Positions 17,931 to 26,524 of a DNA stretch of 64,000 nt are shown here, piece after piece. The notes beneath the pieces are model-generated. The model was given only the letters and a program-made list of their open reading frames with translations. It made no database searches and was not told the DNA's origin. The DNA comes from Fluviispira multicolorata (GTDB lineage: Bacteria > Bdellovibrionota_B > Oligoflexia > Silvanigrellales > Silvanigrellaceae), in NCBI RefSeq assembly GCF_009208585.1, contig NZ_WFLN01000006.1:124001-188000 (forward strand). Reading direction: 5' to 3'. Both the position numbers and the translations under genes were made by a program. Within the stretch, counting starts at the first letter, position 1. Each line of letters starts with the position of its first letter.

Positions 17931-18498
17931 AATTGAATCCTCCAAAAATAAGTTTATAGATTTTTTAGAGAATAATAAATTTAATAATAATATTCTATTT
18001 AACAGATCTCTATTAGACCACCTGATAGGAACTTATGAATTATCTTTAAAATTAAAATGCGACTATGATGTCTGTTTGGCATCGTTATTTCATAATATAT
18101 ATGATGAAAATAAAGCATATAAATTTAAAGGAATAAGCGCCAGTAATCTCACCATTATAATTAATCTAATAGGAAAAGAAGCAGAAAATTTAGTATTTTT
18201 ATTTTTCAATGGAGAGTATAATAAATCATTAAGAAAAAATCTTAATAAGAAAAATGATTATTTTATCATATGTAATGATAAAAAAATAAAAATATGCAAA
18301 TCTATTTTGATAAAATTATTGGATATTTCAGCTATAAATATTTTAGAACAAGCATATTATTTTCTTAAAAATGACTACGTTTCATCCATTAAAATATTAA
18401 ATTATATAAAGCCATATGAAACGACTCCTAGACTTCTTTCACCCTTAGTATATGCAGAGGTTAAACGGTGTATTGACTTATGTTTAAACAAGAATTGA
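17902..18498 (+). CDS. HD-like DUF6817 protein
   Basis: 198 residues. The core SLLDHLIGTYELSLKLKCDYDVCLASLFHNIYDE fits DUF6817/HD-like proteins (LLDHLxGTYxLLxxWxxxxxVCLAGLFHxIY), in which the two His residues resemble an HD metal site; enzymatic role unknown. An in-frame ATG at 17917 is an alternative start. It overlaps the HExxH gene upstream and the MFS gene downstream (18480), so all three are translationally coupled and probably serve one pathway. Family recognition is from the motif only. Confidence 0.6.
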   Translation: MQINMLKKIEIESSKNKFIDFLENNKFNNNILFNRSLLDHLIGTYELSLKLKCDYDVCLASLFHNIYDENKAYKFKGISASNLTIIINLIGKEAENLVFLFFNGEYNKSLRKNLNKKNDYFIICNDKKIKICKSILIKLLDISAINILEQAYYFLKNDYVSSIKILNYIKPYETTPRLLSPLVYAEVKRCIDLCLNKN

Positions 18499-19727
18499 TT
18501 CAAAAAGATTTTTTTAATTTTCGCATCAGCGAATTTCTGAATATATTAAGCATCAACGTTGTCATGATCGCAATCACTTGGTGGATTTTGCAAGATGCAC
18601 CAAGCTCATTGCCACTTGTTTTGAGTTTAAGCGCAGGCTTTCGCATATTGTCTTATGCTTTGTTGAACTTTCTCGGCGATAGCGTTCCATATAAAAAGAT
18701 ATTGCTCATAACTAAAGTTATAAATTTAGCCTTTGTTGTCTTAATCATGATCTTTTTTAGCACATCTAAATTTTCTATTTATTATGTCTTACCTATTCTT
18801 GGCATGTCTATCATAGAGGGAATATCTATGCCCATTGTGATGAGCATTCCACCCAAAATGGTCGCAAAGGAACAATTAGGCAGCGCTATGCGTTTTGAAG
18901 GTATGCTGCAGTCCCTGAGTTTTATTTTAGGAAAAGTCATGGGCGGAGCTATCATTGGTATTCTGGGCATACTTTTAAGTTTTATTTCCACTGTAGTTGG
19001 ATTTATTATTTCAATTATTTTCTGCTCAATGACAAAATTTCCTGCAATAAATAACAACTCAACAGAGAAGTGGCATAAAAAGTTGCTGAATGGCTATACT
19101 ATGTTGATTAAAAATCCAATAGAGCTCGGAATGGCTCTCACCCTTACTTTGGTTAATTTTTCTTTTACTCCCTTTATTTTGCTGGGCATACCTCTCCTTG
19201 TAAAAGATGTTTTCCACGCTTCTGCGCTTTATCTCGGAATACTTGAGGCTTCTATTGCTCTTGGAATTTTTTTTGGTTCCGCCTTCACTGCAAAATATCT
19301 TTCTAAAAAATTCCCCGATGATATTTTATGCACATTCTGCATAATAATAGCTGCATTTTGTGTGATAATGCACTCAATTATAGAAAATGTCTGGGTCAGT
19401 CTGTTTTGTTTATTTATCTTAGGGCAAGCGATGATCACTTTTAATATAACCTCTAACACCAAACGTATGCTTGCTATGCCTGAAAATTATCGCTCCCGCT
19501 TAATAGGCTGTACGAAATTATTTATTGAGGGAGGTATTCCTTTAGGCTTTTTAGCTCTCGGCTTTCTAGTTGAGAGATTTGGCATAAAAACAGCGCTGTT
19601 TGTGTTTGGCTGCATTCCTCTTCTCACACCCTTTATTTTATATAAAATACCGAGCTATAAAAAATTAATGCGCTCTGAACTTAAAGACGCAGAGAATTTT
19701 TATATTAAACAAGGATATGTGAGCTGA
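18480..19727 (+). CDS. MFS transporter of the HExxH gene cluster
   Basis: 415 residues with about 12 hydrophobic segments, typical of MFS proteins of the enterobactin/macrolide exporter type (ITWWILQDAPSSLPLVLSLSAG, MSIIEGISMPIVMSIPPKM, GSAMRFEGMLQSLSFILGKVMGG). The start overlaps the DUF6817 gene by 19 bases. GC content looks higher than in its upstream neighbours, which may reflect separate ancestry. A fragment matching its last 57 or so codons lies at 27262-27437. It probably exports the product of the two genes before it; this is inference from coupling. Confidence 0.8.
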   Translation: MFKQELIQKDFFNFRISEFLNILSINVVMIAITWWILQDAPSSLPLVLSLSAGFRILSYALLNFLGDSVPYKKILLITKVINLAFVVLIMIFFSTSKFSIYYVLPILGMSIIEGISMPIVMSIPPKMVAKEQLGSAMRFEGMLQSLSFILGKVMGGAIIGILGILLSFISTVVGFIISIIFCSMTKFPAINNNSTEKWHKKLLNGYTMLIKNPIELGMALTLTLVNFSFTPFILLGIPLLVKDVFHASALYLGILEASIALGIFFGSAFTAKYLSKKFPDDILCTFCIIIAAFCVIMHSIIENVWVSLFCLFILGQAMITFNITSNTKRMLAMPENYRSRLIGCTKLFIEGGIPLGFLALGFLVERFGIKTALFVFGCIPLLTPFILYKIPSYKKLMRSELKDAENFYIKQGYVS

Positions 19728-19953
19728 TATATGTTAAAATATAATATGAAAATTGTTGATTTTTTTATTGAAAAAATTCTTATCCTGTGAAGAATTTGTA
19801 TGATCTTTTTTATAAAAAATAATAATTTAAGATCTAATTAAACTCAGCTGCACACATCTTCTACTTGCCATATTCATATTTTTAATGATATCAACTCATT
19901 GTAAAAATATAACTGTTACCCAAACTGCTATTTTTCTAGGAATTATTGTTTAA

Positions 19954-21408
19954 ATGCAAATCAAGAGTTTTTTAATTCAATGTATAAGTACTTCACTTGT
20001 AATTATGGCTTCACAAAAAGTTCAAGGAGAAAATAAAATGACAGACAAAAAGATCTTTCAAATTTGCTCAGAAGTAGATAAAATTACCTTCAATCCATTC
20101 GAGCGCCCAAAAAATTGGATTCATCTCGTTTATTGGAGTTTAGTCTTAAAGCCTTATATAAATAATGAAGAGCCAAGTGAAGGTATTTTGCATAAATTTC
20201 ATTTTTCACCTGATGGTAAAACTTTTGAAGCAGAAGTTTCCCCAAAAGCAAAATGGCAAGATGGAACTCCTGTCTCTGCACTTGAAGCAGCAATAGGAAT
20301 TGCAAAAGGTTTTATGTATAGGGATATTTCAGCTTCCGTAAAAGTTGTTGGTACAGAAGAAATAAATATACCAAATGTCGAAGCTAAAAAATATAGTGGG
20401 ATAAAAATTCTTTCTCCAAATCGGTTTGAACTTATTTTTGAAAGTAAAGTGGAAAATGTTCGCGGTGTTGTTAAAGAGGCACTTCTTCAAGGCTCTATGG
20501 GTAATAAGGTTTGGCCAGTTCGTTTAAATAATGGTAATCAATTTGATGTTGTAAGCCGCTACCCTATTAAATTTGAAAACGGACGATATATATTGAATGT
20601 ATTTGATTATAAAGTTGAGTTAACGACTACTGATAATTGTGCAAATAATGATTTTTATTTCTATGATAGAATGATGGAAGGAGCAAATGCCAAGAAAGAA
20701 GATTTTATCGTCAATAAAAGTCCTATGCCACAAACAATGGTAGCTATTTTTAATTCCCAAAGTAAAATTTTTAAAAATAGGGACGATCGCTTAGAAATTG
20801 CTTCACTCTTGCGTTACATTAATTCTTCTCAAGACAAGGATAAATATATCTCCGTCCCCGGGCATTTTGTCAAAGGTGAACCAGGTTTTGATGAAAAATA
20901 CTCTTGGCCAGATAAATTTGAAAACTTCCCAAAGGGAATACAGAAATTAACGATTGCACTTCCCAATAAATTTCCTAGAAAAACCATTGATATGGAAAAA
21001 CTCGAAGAAGTAGCTGAAAAGGCAAATGTGCAAATAAAATGGGTAACTCGTTATGATAAAGAAGAAGAGTATGCAGGTGCTGATATACAATATTTCTTTG
21101 ATCGAGTGCAAAAAGATAGACAGGTTTGGATCCAAAATATGGAAAAAGAACCTGCAGTACTTGACTATTTGTCCCATTTTCCAGAAACGCTATCAGCATT
21201 GCTCGAAGTCACAAAAACTTCCGCTTCTACAGTTCCTTTAAATGAAAAAGCGCTAAAAGAATTTGCAAAAGCAAGCTTTGAAGAAGTTTCCATAGTACCC
21301 GTTATTCGTTATAATTTATACCTATATTCTAAAAAGAATTTGCCTATTCAACTTAAATTTACTGAAGATAGGGAATTTATATTTGTAAAAAGTGAGGATT
21401 ATAATTAA
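19954..21408 (+). CDS. Oligopeptide-type ABC substrate-binding protein (SBP_bac_5-like)
   Basis: 484 residues. A signal peptide (MQIKSFLIQCISTSLVIMAS) precedes a domain with the SBP_bac_5 signature KFHFSPDGKTFEAEVSPKAKW followed by QDGTPVSALEA. A C-terminal strand reads VSIVPVIRYNLYLYSKKNLP. No permease or ATPase genes are nearby, so it may feed a distant transporter or act as an extracytoplasmic binding protein for a peptide. The 226-base upstream gap is AT-rich with no clear promoter, and AGGA lies 12 bases before the ATG. A second copy of its 3' end survives at 16044-16095. Start uncertain by a few codons. Confidence 0.7.
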   Translation: MQIKSFLIQCISTSLVIMASQKVQGENKMTDKKIFQICSEVDKITFNPFERPKNWIHLVYWSLVLKPYINNEEPSEGILHKFHFSPDGKTFEAEVSPKAKWQDGTPVSALEAAIGIAKGFMYRDISASVKVVGTEEINIPNVEAKKYSGIKILSPNRFELIFESKVENVRGVVKEALLQGSMGNKVWPVRLNNGNQFDVVSRYPIKFENGRYILNVFDYKVELTTTDNCANNDFYFYDRMMEGANAKKEDFIVNKSPMPQTMVAIFNSQSKIFKNRDDRLEIASLLRYINSSQDKDKYISVPGHFVKGEPGFDEKYSWPDKFENFPKGIQKLTIALPNKFPRKTIDMEKLEEVAEKANVQIKWVTRYDKEEEYAGADIQYFFDRVQKDRQVWIQNMEKEPAVLDYLSHFPETLSALLEVTKTSASTVPLNEKALKEFAKASFEEVSIVPVIRYNLYLYSKKNLPIQLKFTEDREFIFVKSEDYN

Positions 21409-21532
21409 TGGAGGTAAATAAAAAAAATACAATGCGAAAAACAGAAAATTTTCAGATGTTCAAAAATACGGGAATAAAGCTACAGCAGCTGAAATGCTTG
21501 GGATTGCGAGACAAAGTATGTATAGAATTTAA
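21408..21532 (+). pseudogene. Frameshifted copy of the small Fis-type ORF
   Basis: Sequence nearly identical to 16108-16233. A one-base deletion near 21442 (GAAAACAGAAAATTTT against GAAAGGGAGAAATATTTT) puts the helix-turn-helix part out of frame. The ATG overlaps the stop of the solute-binding gene (TAATG). Confidence 0.5.
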
Positions 21533-22026
21533 CCTGCTTTTTCTTAAATCTTTAATATAAAAGAGGATAACTTCACTATAAATCTATTAGCTATAAATTT
21601 CTTAATACTATTTTACATGATCGAATCAGAACTTTATAAATCACTTTTGGTATGATAATGTTTATTATAGAAATCGCTTATAAAATTTTTTTAACGCTTT
21701 ACTTTAACCCTGTGATTCTCTATTTATCTACTTCTTAAAAATACGGAAATCAATTCATATTAAAAACCCATTCACAAATATGAGTATTTCTTATTTTAGT
21801 TTTTTAAAATCTCTGAAAAGTTGATGTATTTTATTTTTGAAAAACACATTTTATTTTTTTCAATTTTTGAAATTGACAATTAAAAATCATTAATTTAAAT
21901 TAATATTTAAATCAGATTACTCTTTTCCTCAAGAAGTAAAATAATTCTTGAGGAAATATTCAACTGAAATAATGATTTTTTTATACTAAAGAGTTAAGTA
22001 TTAACAATTTACAACTTGGGATTTAT
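21533..22026 (+). promoter_or_regulatory. Leader of the AfsA operon with promoter-like elements
   Basis: AT-rich intergenic region. A possible promoter has TTCAAC at 21959-21964, a 17-base spacer and TATACT at 21982-21987, about 40 bases before the first start codon. The segment from about 21860 to 22026 is homologous to the region upstream of MFS copy 1 (4350-4520, opposite strand), which supports a shared control region. Nothing recognisable lies between 21540 and 21860. Confidence 0.45.
21924..21956. promoter_or_regulatory. 12-base palindrome upstream of the AfsA operon promoter
   Basis: Perfect arms TTTCCTCAAGAA (21924-21935) and TTCTTGAGGAAA (21945-21956) are separated by nine bases and lie directly before the putative -35. 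There is no T-run, so it is more likely an operator than a terminator. In the duplicated leader at about 4420-4445 the left arm (TTCAAGAA) is kept and the right arm has diverged. Confidence 0.45.
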
Positions 22027-22878
22027 ATGCAAAATAATTACACAATGATATCAAATATACAAAATAATAGCATAAATTTTAATACACATAATATAAATAT
22101 AAACCACAAAAATAAAGAAATAATATATATTGTAGGTGATAATTTTAATGAATTTTCACAAAGCAATTATGTAATCACTTTGAGCAAATTTATTCATTAT
22201 ATAAAAGATATAAATAAAAAATCAAATAACAATTTGTATTATTTAGGGCAAGGATTAAGTAAAAGTGAAAAAGAAATAATTATCAAATATTCAGTGGATT
22301 ATCAATTTCCTGTGTATTTACCAGAAAATAGACTTGCTTCCGAAAGCAAAGATACGCATAAAACTAAGAAAGAAAATATTTTAATTACTTGTCCACAAAA
22401 AATTCATAATGATCTTTACCAAAGTCATTTAATAATTGATGATTCATGCGCAGAAATGAGCGATCATGTTACAGGTAGGCACATTCAAGGAATGGTTCTA
22501 ATAGAAGCAGCAAGGCAAATGATGTTAGCCATTTCTGAAAAATTTATTCTGGATTATAATAATAAAGGAAATTTTTATTGTATTTGGAGTAATATTGTTA
22601 CAAAATTTAACCATTTTTTATTTCCAATAGACGTTATTATCAAACATTATATCACTCAAATTGAACGTCATAATAATGGAACAATTAAATTAAAGAGCAT
22701 AACAAAATTTATACAAAATAATAAGGTATGCTCTGATATTGAAATAGAATATAAACTATTCAATAAATATATAATGAAAAAAATCGAAGAAGAAATTGCA
22801 GAAAAAAATTTACAAAATTTTTCGTATAAAATTAAAGAAAAATTTATTCAAGTTTCTAGCATAGAGAATATGTCTTAA
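22027..22878 (+). CDS. AfsA-like hotdog-domain protein (butyrolactone-type synthase)
   Basis: 283 residues. The C-terminal part (about 115-270) has the AfsA hotdog signature: SDHVTGRHIQGMVLIEAARQ, preceded by a strand HNDLYQSHLIIDD and followed by FYCIWSNIVTKFNHFLFP. In streptomycetes AfsA condenses a beta-ketoacyl-ACP with dihydroxyacetone phosphate to begin gamma-butyrolactone synthesis; classical AfsA has two hotdog domains, here only one is clear. Residues 1-110 (NKEIIYIVGDNFNEFSQ) are unassigned. First gene of a seven-gene operon with HAD, KAS III and ACP genes following within 30 bases of each other, which fits a small acyl-derived signal. Function is inferred. Confidence 0.7.
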   Translation: MQNNYTMISNIQNNSINFNTHNININHKNKEIIYIVGDNFNEFSQSNYVITLSKFIHYIKDINKKSNNNLYYLGQGLSKSEKEIIIKYSVDYQFPVYLPENRLASESKDTHKTKKENILITCPQKIHNDLYQSHLIIDDSCAEMSDHVTGRHIQGMVLIEAARQMMLAISEKFILDYNNKGNFYCIWSNIVTKFNHFLFPIDVIIKHYITQIERHNNGTIKLKSITKFIQNNKVCSDIEIEYKLFNKYIMKKIEEEIAEKNLQNFSYKIKEKFIQVSSIENMS

Positions 22879-22893
22879 ATTAAAGGAATACTA

Positions 22894-23595
22894 ATGTATC
22901 GTAAAAATAATTCTATTACAAAAAGAGTCAATTATTATGCCTTTTTCGATGTTGATGAAACTATTATACAAGAAAAAAGCATGTTTAGCTTTTTATATTT
23001 TTACTCAAAAAAAATGGTTCTTAAATTAAATATTATTAAAGTAATAAAAATATTTTATTACTTTAATTTAATAAAATATTTAAAAATAAATAAATATTCA
23101 AGAGATCATATCAATGAAATATATTATAAATTTTATAAAGGAATTAACATAAATACTCTAAATAATCATGCAAATGAATGGTTTGATAAAGCGCGAAGAA
23201 GAAGAAATTTTTTTAACTCTAATATAATAAATGAAATTTACTTTCATAAGATGAATGGAGCTAAAGTAGTGCTTGTATCAGGCTCATTTCAAGCGTGTCT
23301 TAAGCCAATAGCAAACTATTTAGGTATTGAAGAGATTCTGTGCACACAAATGGAAATATTAGATCAAAAATGTACTGGTAATTTACTGAATATTCCTATA
23401 ATTGGCGAAGGAAAAGTAATACTAATAAAACAACTCTTATTAAAAGATAATTTTTCTAACTACTCATTATGTTATGCCTATGGAGATCATATTTCTGACT
23501 TACCAATGCTAAATTTTGTTGGAAATCCAAGAGTAGTTCCAAATTGCAAAAAATTATTAGAGTATGCTAAAGAGAAAAACTGGGTTTTACTATAG
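22894..23595 (+). CDS. HAD-IB family phosphatase
   Basis: 233 residues with the full set of HAD motifs: FFDVDETIIQEKSMFSF (motif I DxDxT, nucleophile Asp), VLVSGSFQACLKP (motif II Ser), Lys in GEGKVILIKQLL (motif III) and YAYGDHISDLPMLNFVG (motif IV). This is the SerB-like HAD-IB class. An AAAGGA ribosome site precedes the ATG and it begins 15 bases after the AfsA-like gene. In the butyrolactone route a phosphatase is needed after AfsA condensation with dihydroxyacetone phosphate, and this protein is a natural candidate (inference). Confidence 0.85.
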   Translation: MYRKNNSITKRVNYYAFFDVDETIIQEKSMFSFLYFYSKKMVLKLNIIKVIKIFYYFNLIKYLKINKYSRDHINEIYYKFYKGININTLNNHANEWFDKARRRRNFFNSNIINEIYFHKMNGAKVVLVSGSFQACLKPIANYLGIEEILCTQMEILDQKCTGNLLNIPIIGEGKVILIKQLLLKDNFSNYSLCYAYGDHISDLPMLNFVGNPRVVPNCKKLLEYAKEKNWVLL

Positions 23596-23623
23596 ATTTA
23601 TAATTTTATTTAGGAAGAAATAT

Positions 23624-24589
23624 ATGTATGCAAATATTGATTGTATTAGCTATTATTTACCAAAAAATAATTTCAATAATTATAGCGCATCTGAAATTTT
23701 TAAAAATTATACTCCTGAAAAAATTTTCCAAAAAACAGGAATAAATAATAGAAAAATTTCGAATAAAAATGAATATTCATCTGATCTTGCTACAGAAGCG
23801 TGTGAATCGCTTTTTTTAGAAAATAATATTAATAGAAAGGAGATTGATTATCTCATTTTATGTACACAATCTCCAGATTATTTAATGCCAACAACAGCAT
23901 GTATTGTTCATCAAAATTTAGGCTTAAACAATTGGTGCGGAGCAATTGATATTAATCAAGGATGTTCAGGATTCATATATTCTCTTGGAGTTGCTAAAGG
24001 TCTAATTGAAACGAAGCAAGCTGAAAAAATATTATTAATAACGTCTGAAACTTATTCAAAACATTTAGAACCAAATGATCATGCTACAAGAACAATTTTT
24101 GGAGATGGAGCTGCAGCTGTTTTAATTAATAGACAAGCTAAATACCAAAAAATGCCTCTATTTTTATATGGAACAAATGGATCAGGTTTAAAAAACTTAA
24201 TTTCATATAAAGGAGGAATGAAATCAAATGAAAGTAATTATAAGTATTTTTACATGAATGGTCCTGAAGTTTTTCATTTTGCAATAAATACAGTTCCAGA
24301 GATGTTTAAAAAATTGATTTCTGATAATAACATAGATATTAATGAAATTGATTTTTTCATATTTCATCAAGCAAATAAATTTATGCTAGATTCATTAAAA
24401 AATAAGTTAAAAATACCAAATGATAAATTTTTATGTTTTATGAGTGAACATGGAAATACCGTTTCATCTAGCATCCCAATTGTTTTTTCAGAATTTATTA
24501 AAAATAAAACAATAAAAAGAGGAAATAAAATTATTTTGGTTGGATTTGGAATTGGCTACTCATATTCACTATCTGTTATCGATTTTTAA
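23624..24589 (+). CDS. 3-oxoacyl-ACP synthase III-like enzyme (FabH family)
   Basis: 321 residues from the ATG at 23624, preferred over 23564 because AGGAAG lies before it and the family begins with a strand such as MYANIDCISYYLP. The thiolase-fold catalytic triad is complete: Cys in DINQGCSGFIYSLGVAKGL, His in FFIFHQANKFMLDSL, Asn in EHGNTVSSSIPIV. GDGAAAVLI and the C-terminal GFGIGYSYS are also typical. It would condense an acyl starter with malonyl-ACP to give a beta-ketoacyl-ACP. The partner ACP gene starts 14 bases downstream. It is probably a dedicated enzyme rather than the housekeeping FabH, given its operon. Confidence 0.85.
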   Translation: MYANIDCISYYLPKNNFNNYSASEIFKNYTPEKIFQKTGINNRKISNKNEYSSDLATEACESLFLENNINRKEIDYLILCTQSPDYLMPTTACIVHQNLGLNNWCGAIDINQGCSGFIYSLGVAKGLIETKQAEKILLITSETYSKHLEPNDHATRTIFGDGAAAVLINRQAKYQKMPLFLYGTNGSGLKNLISYKGGMKSNESNYKYFYMNGPEVFHFAINTVPEMFKKLISDNNIDINEIDFFIFHQANKFMLDSLKNKLKIPNDKFLCFMSEHGNTVSSSIPIVFSEFIKNKTIKRGNKIILVGFGIGYSYSLSVIDF

Positions 24590-24603
24590 TGAAAGGATTT
24601 TAT

Positions 24604-24840
24604 ATGGAAAATAACTATTTAATTAATACCGTATTAAATATATTTGAAAAAGACATTACCACAGAGATATATGAAGAAGAAATAGAGTGGGATTCATTAA
24701 ATACTATTTCTATCATGGTCTTATTATCTGAAAATTTTTGTATTAATGAAAAACCAGAGAATCTAGAAATGTTAAAAAAATTTAAAGATTTATTTGAATA
24801 TTTTAACACAATAGCAATTAAATCAATTAACAAATTATAA
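24604..24840 (+). CDS. Acyl carrier protein
   Basis: 78 residues from ATG 24604, chosen because AAAGGA lies six bases before it; an upstream ATG at 24589 overlaps the KAS III stop. The phosphopantetheine site is seen in EEIEWDSLNTISIMVLLSENF, with DSL and the attachment Ser, followed by the usual acidic helix pattern and FKDLFEYF at the C-terminus. It would carry the acyl chain for the KAS III upstream and the AfsA-like enzyme. Size and motif fit a small stand-alone ACP. Confidence 0.75.
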   Translation: MENNYLINTVLNIFEKDITTEIYEEEIEWDSLNTISIMVLLSENFCINEKPENLEMLKKFKDLFEYFNTIAIKSINKL

Positions 24841-24852
24841 CTAGGAGTAGTA

Positions 24853-25338
24853 ATGAATTATTTCTACTATTTTAAATTTTGCGTTTATTTTGGAATAAGT
24901 TGCTGGATTTTTATAATATTTTTGAATAATTTAAAAGATAAAAGCACAAATTATAATATTCTTTTTAACATGTTTTCAATGAGTGAAATAAAGAATGACA
25001 GAAGCATTAGTCAAGCTTTAACAAAACGCTCAATACACTCTAAATCGTTTGCTAAAAGAGCTCTTCTTCTCATCACATTGTATCAATTTTTAACCAGTAT
25101 TTTTATGCTTACATCAGCTCTATTCTTTTTATTTTCTATCTCAATAAGTAATGAATATATATTGTTAGCAATTAAATCAATGAATATTTCACTTCTATTA
25201 TTTACTTCAATGTGGATTTTCTTTATTTGTGGAGGTTTATATTTTGGATATTGGATTAAAACACCACAATATCAACAAATGCACTTTAATCTCTTAAAAG
25301 TTTCAATTTTAATTTTTTTACTAATTAATTATAATTAA
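24853..25338 (+). CDS. Small integral membrane protein (DUF2165-like)
   Basis: 161 residues with four hydrophobic segments (about 8-25, 70-92, 105-135, 147-158) and an AGGAG ribosome site. The layout, with WIFFICGGLYFGYWIK and then PQYQQMHFNLLK, resembles DUF2165 proteins, whose last helix and tail read WFxxGGEW...Q...F. The match is weak. Lying between the ACP and MFS genes with gaps of 11-12 bases, it is part of the operon; role unknown. Confidence 0.55.
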   Translation: MNYFYYFKFCVYFGISCWIFIIFLNNLKDKSTNYNILFNMFSMSEIKNDRSISQALTKRSIHSKSFAKRALLLITLYQFLTSIFMLTSALFFLFSISISNEYILLAIKSMNISLLLFTSMWIFFICGGLYFGYWIKTPQYQQMHFNLLKVSILIFLLINYN

Positions 25339-25349
25339 GGTACTTAATA

Positions 25350-26507
25350 ATGAAAATGATCCATTATTTACTTATGATAATTTTAATGGGGTGTGCATTA
25401 TTGGTAGTTGGACAATTATATGTGCCAATTTCCATAAGTTCAAATATTTCATCTCAATTTAATGTAACAACTTCAGATGCAACGCTCGTTAGTTCTATTT
25501 TTGGATTTTCATATGCCGCTGGATTTTTAATGTTAGGCTCTCTATCAGACAAGTATGGAAGAAAAACAATTTTGGTTTCAGGACTTTGTCTCTTATCACT
25601 AACAACTTTTATTGTAAGCTTATCTCCAAATTTCACATTTTTGCTAATTGCAAGGGCTATTCAAGGTTTCGTAGCTTCATCTTTTCCTCCGGTAGCTTTA
25701 TCACTAGTCACAGAAACACTCGAAATTAAAAAACGCCCAATTGGAATTTCGTTAATAAGCCTATCATTTCTTGCTTCAGCACCTGTTATTCAGCTTTTTA
25801 CAACTTGGCTTGGCTTAAATATTACCGAAACAATGTTAGTATTTGTCCCTTTTTATTTAGCAGGTGCTTTAGGATTATTATTAATTGCTCCAAAGCATGT
25901 ATTACCATTAAAAAAGAAAGAATTTAATTTAAAAAATCAGTTTTTGTCTTTATTAAAAGATCCATCTATTTTAGTGTCATGGTTTATTGCTTCGACAGTT
26001 TTATTTAGTTTTGTTTCATTTCATGCTGGTATGCAGACTTTGGGTGCTGATCTGGGTATAAATATGCAATTTCTCCGTTTTGCTGGTTTACCGACGCTCC
26101 TTTTTGCATTTTCAGCTTCTCCTCTAATACATAAATTTGGTTCATATTTTGCAACACAAATTGGATTAATAATAACTTTATTGGCATTTGTATTAGGAAT
26201 ATTTAATTCTGAAATAAATTTATTCATTGCAAGCGCGATTTTAACTGCTGGAGTTTCAATAACAACTCCAAGTTTAATTGCAACCATTGCAGGAAGATCT
26301 AACATACAAAATAGAGGATTTGCGCTTTCAATTTATAGCTTTATGTTATTTTTAGGTGCAAGCATCGCTCCTTTGAGTGCACATTATTTTTCAAAGTTTG
26401 GATTAATAGTATTAAATATAGTCCCGATTTCTTTTATTATAATAGGCATAATTGTTATGATTTTATCAAAAAAATTAAAATTTAGAATTTCTTTTCCTGT
26501 GACATAA
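25350..26507 (+). CDS. MFS transporter, copy 2 (AfsA operon)
   Basis: 385 residues, 12 hydrophobic segments, MFS motif A (GSLSDKYGRKTIL) and ARAIQGF in TM4. It is a close paralogue of the protein at 3189-4346, differing at scattered positions. AAGG precedes the ATG. As the sixth gene of the operon it is a likely exporter of the acyl-derived product. Its downstream partner at 26525 is also duplicated. Substrate is not shown by sequence. Confidence 0.85.
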   Translation: MKMIHYLLMIILMGCALLVVGQLYVPISISSNISSQFNVTTSDATLVSSIFGFSYAAGFLMLGSLSDKYGRKTILVSGLCLLSLTTFIVSLSPNFTFLLIARAIQGFVASSFPPVALSLVTETLEIKKRPIGISLISLSFLASAPVIQLFTTWLGLNITETMLVFVPFYLAGALGLLLIAPKHVLPLKKKEFNLKNQFLSLLKDPSILVSWFIASTVLFSFVSFHAGMQTLGADLGINMQFLRFAGLPTLLFAFSASPLIHKFGSYFATQIGLIITLLAFVLGIFNSEINLFIASAILTAGVSITTPSLIATIAGRSNIQNRGFALSIYSFMLFLGASIAPLSAHYFSKFGLIVLNIVPISFIIIGIIVMILSKKLKFRISFPVT

Positions 26508-26524
26508 ATAAGGAAATATATTAA

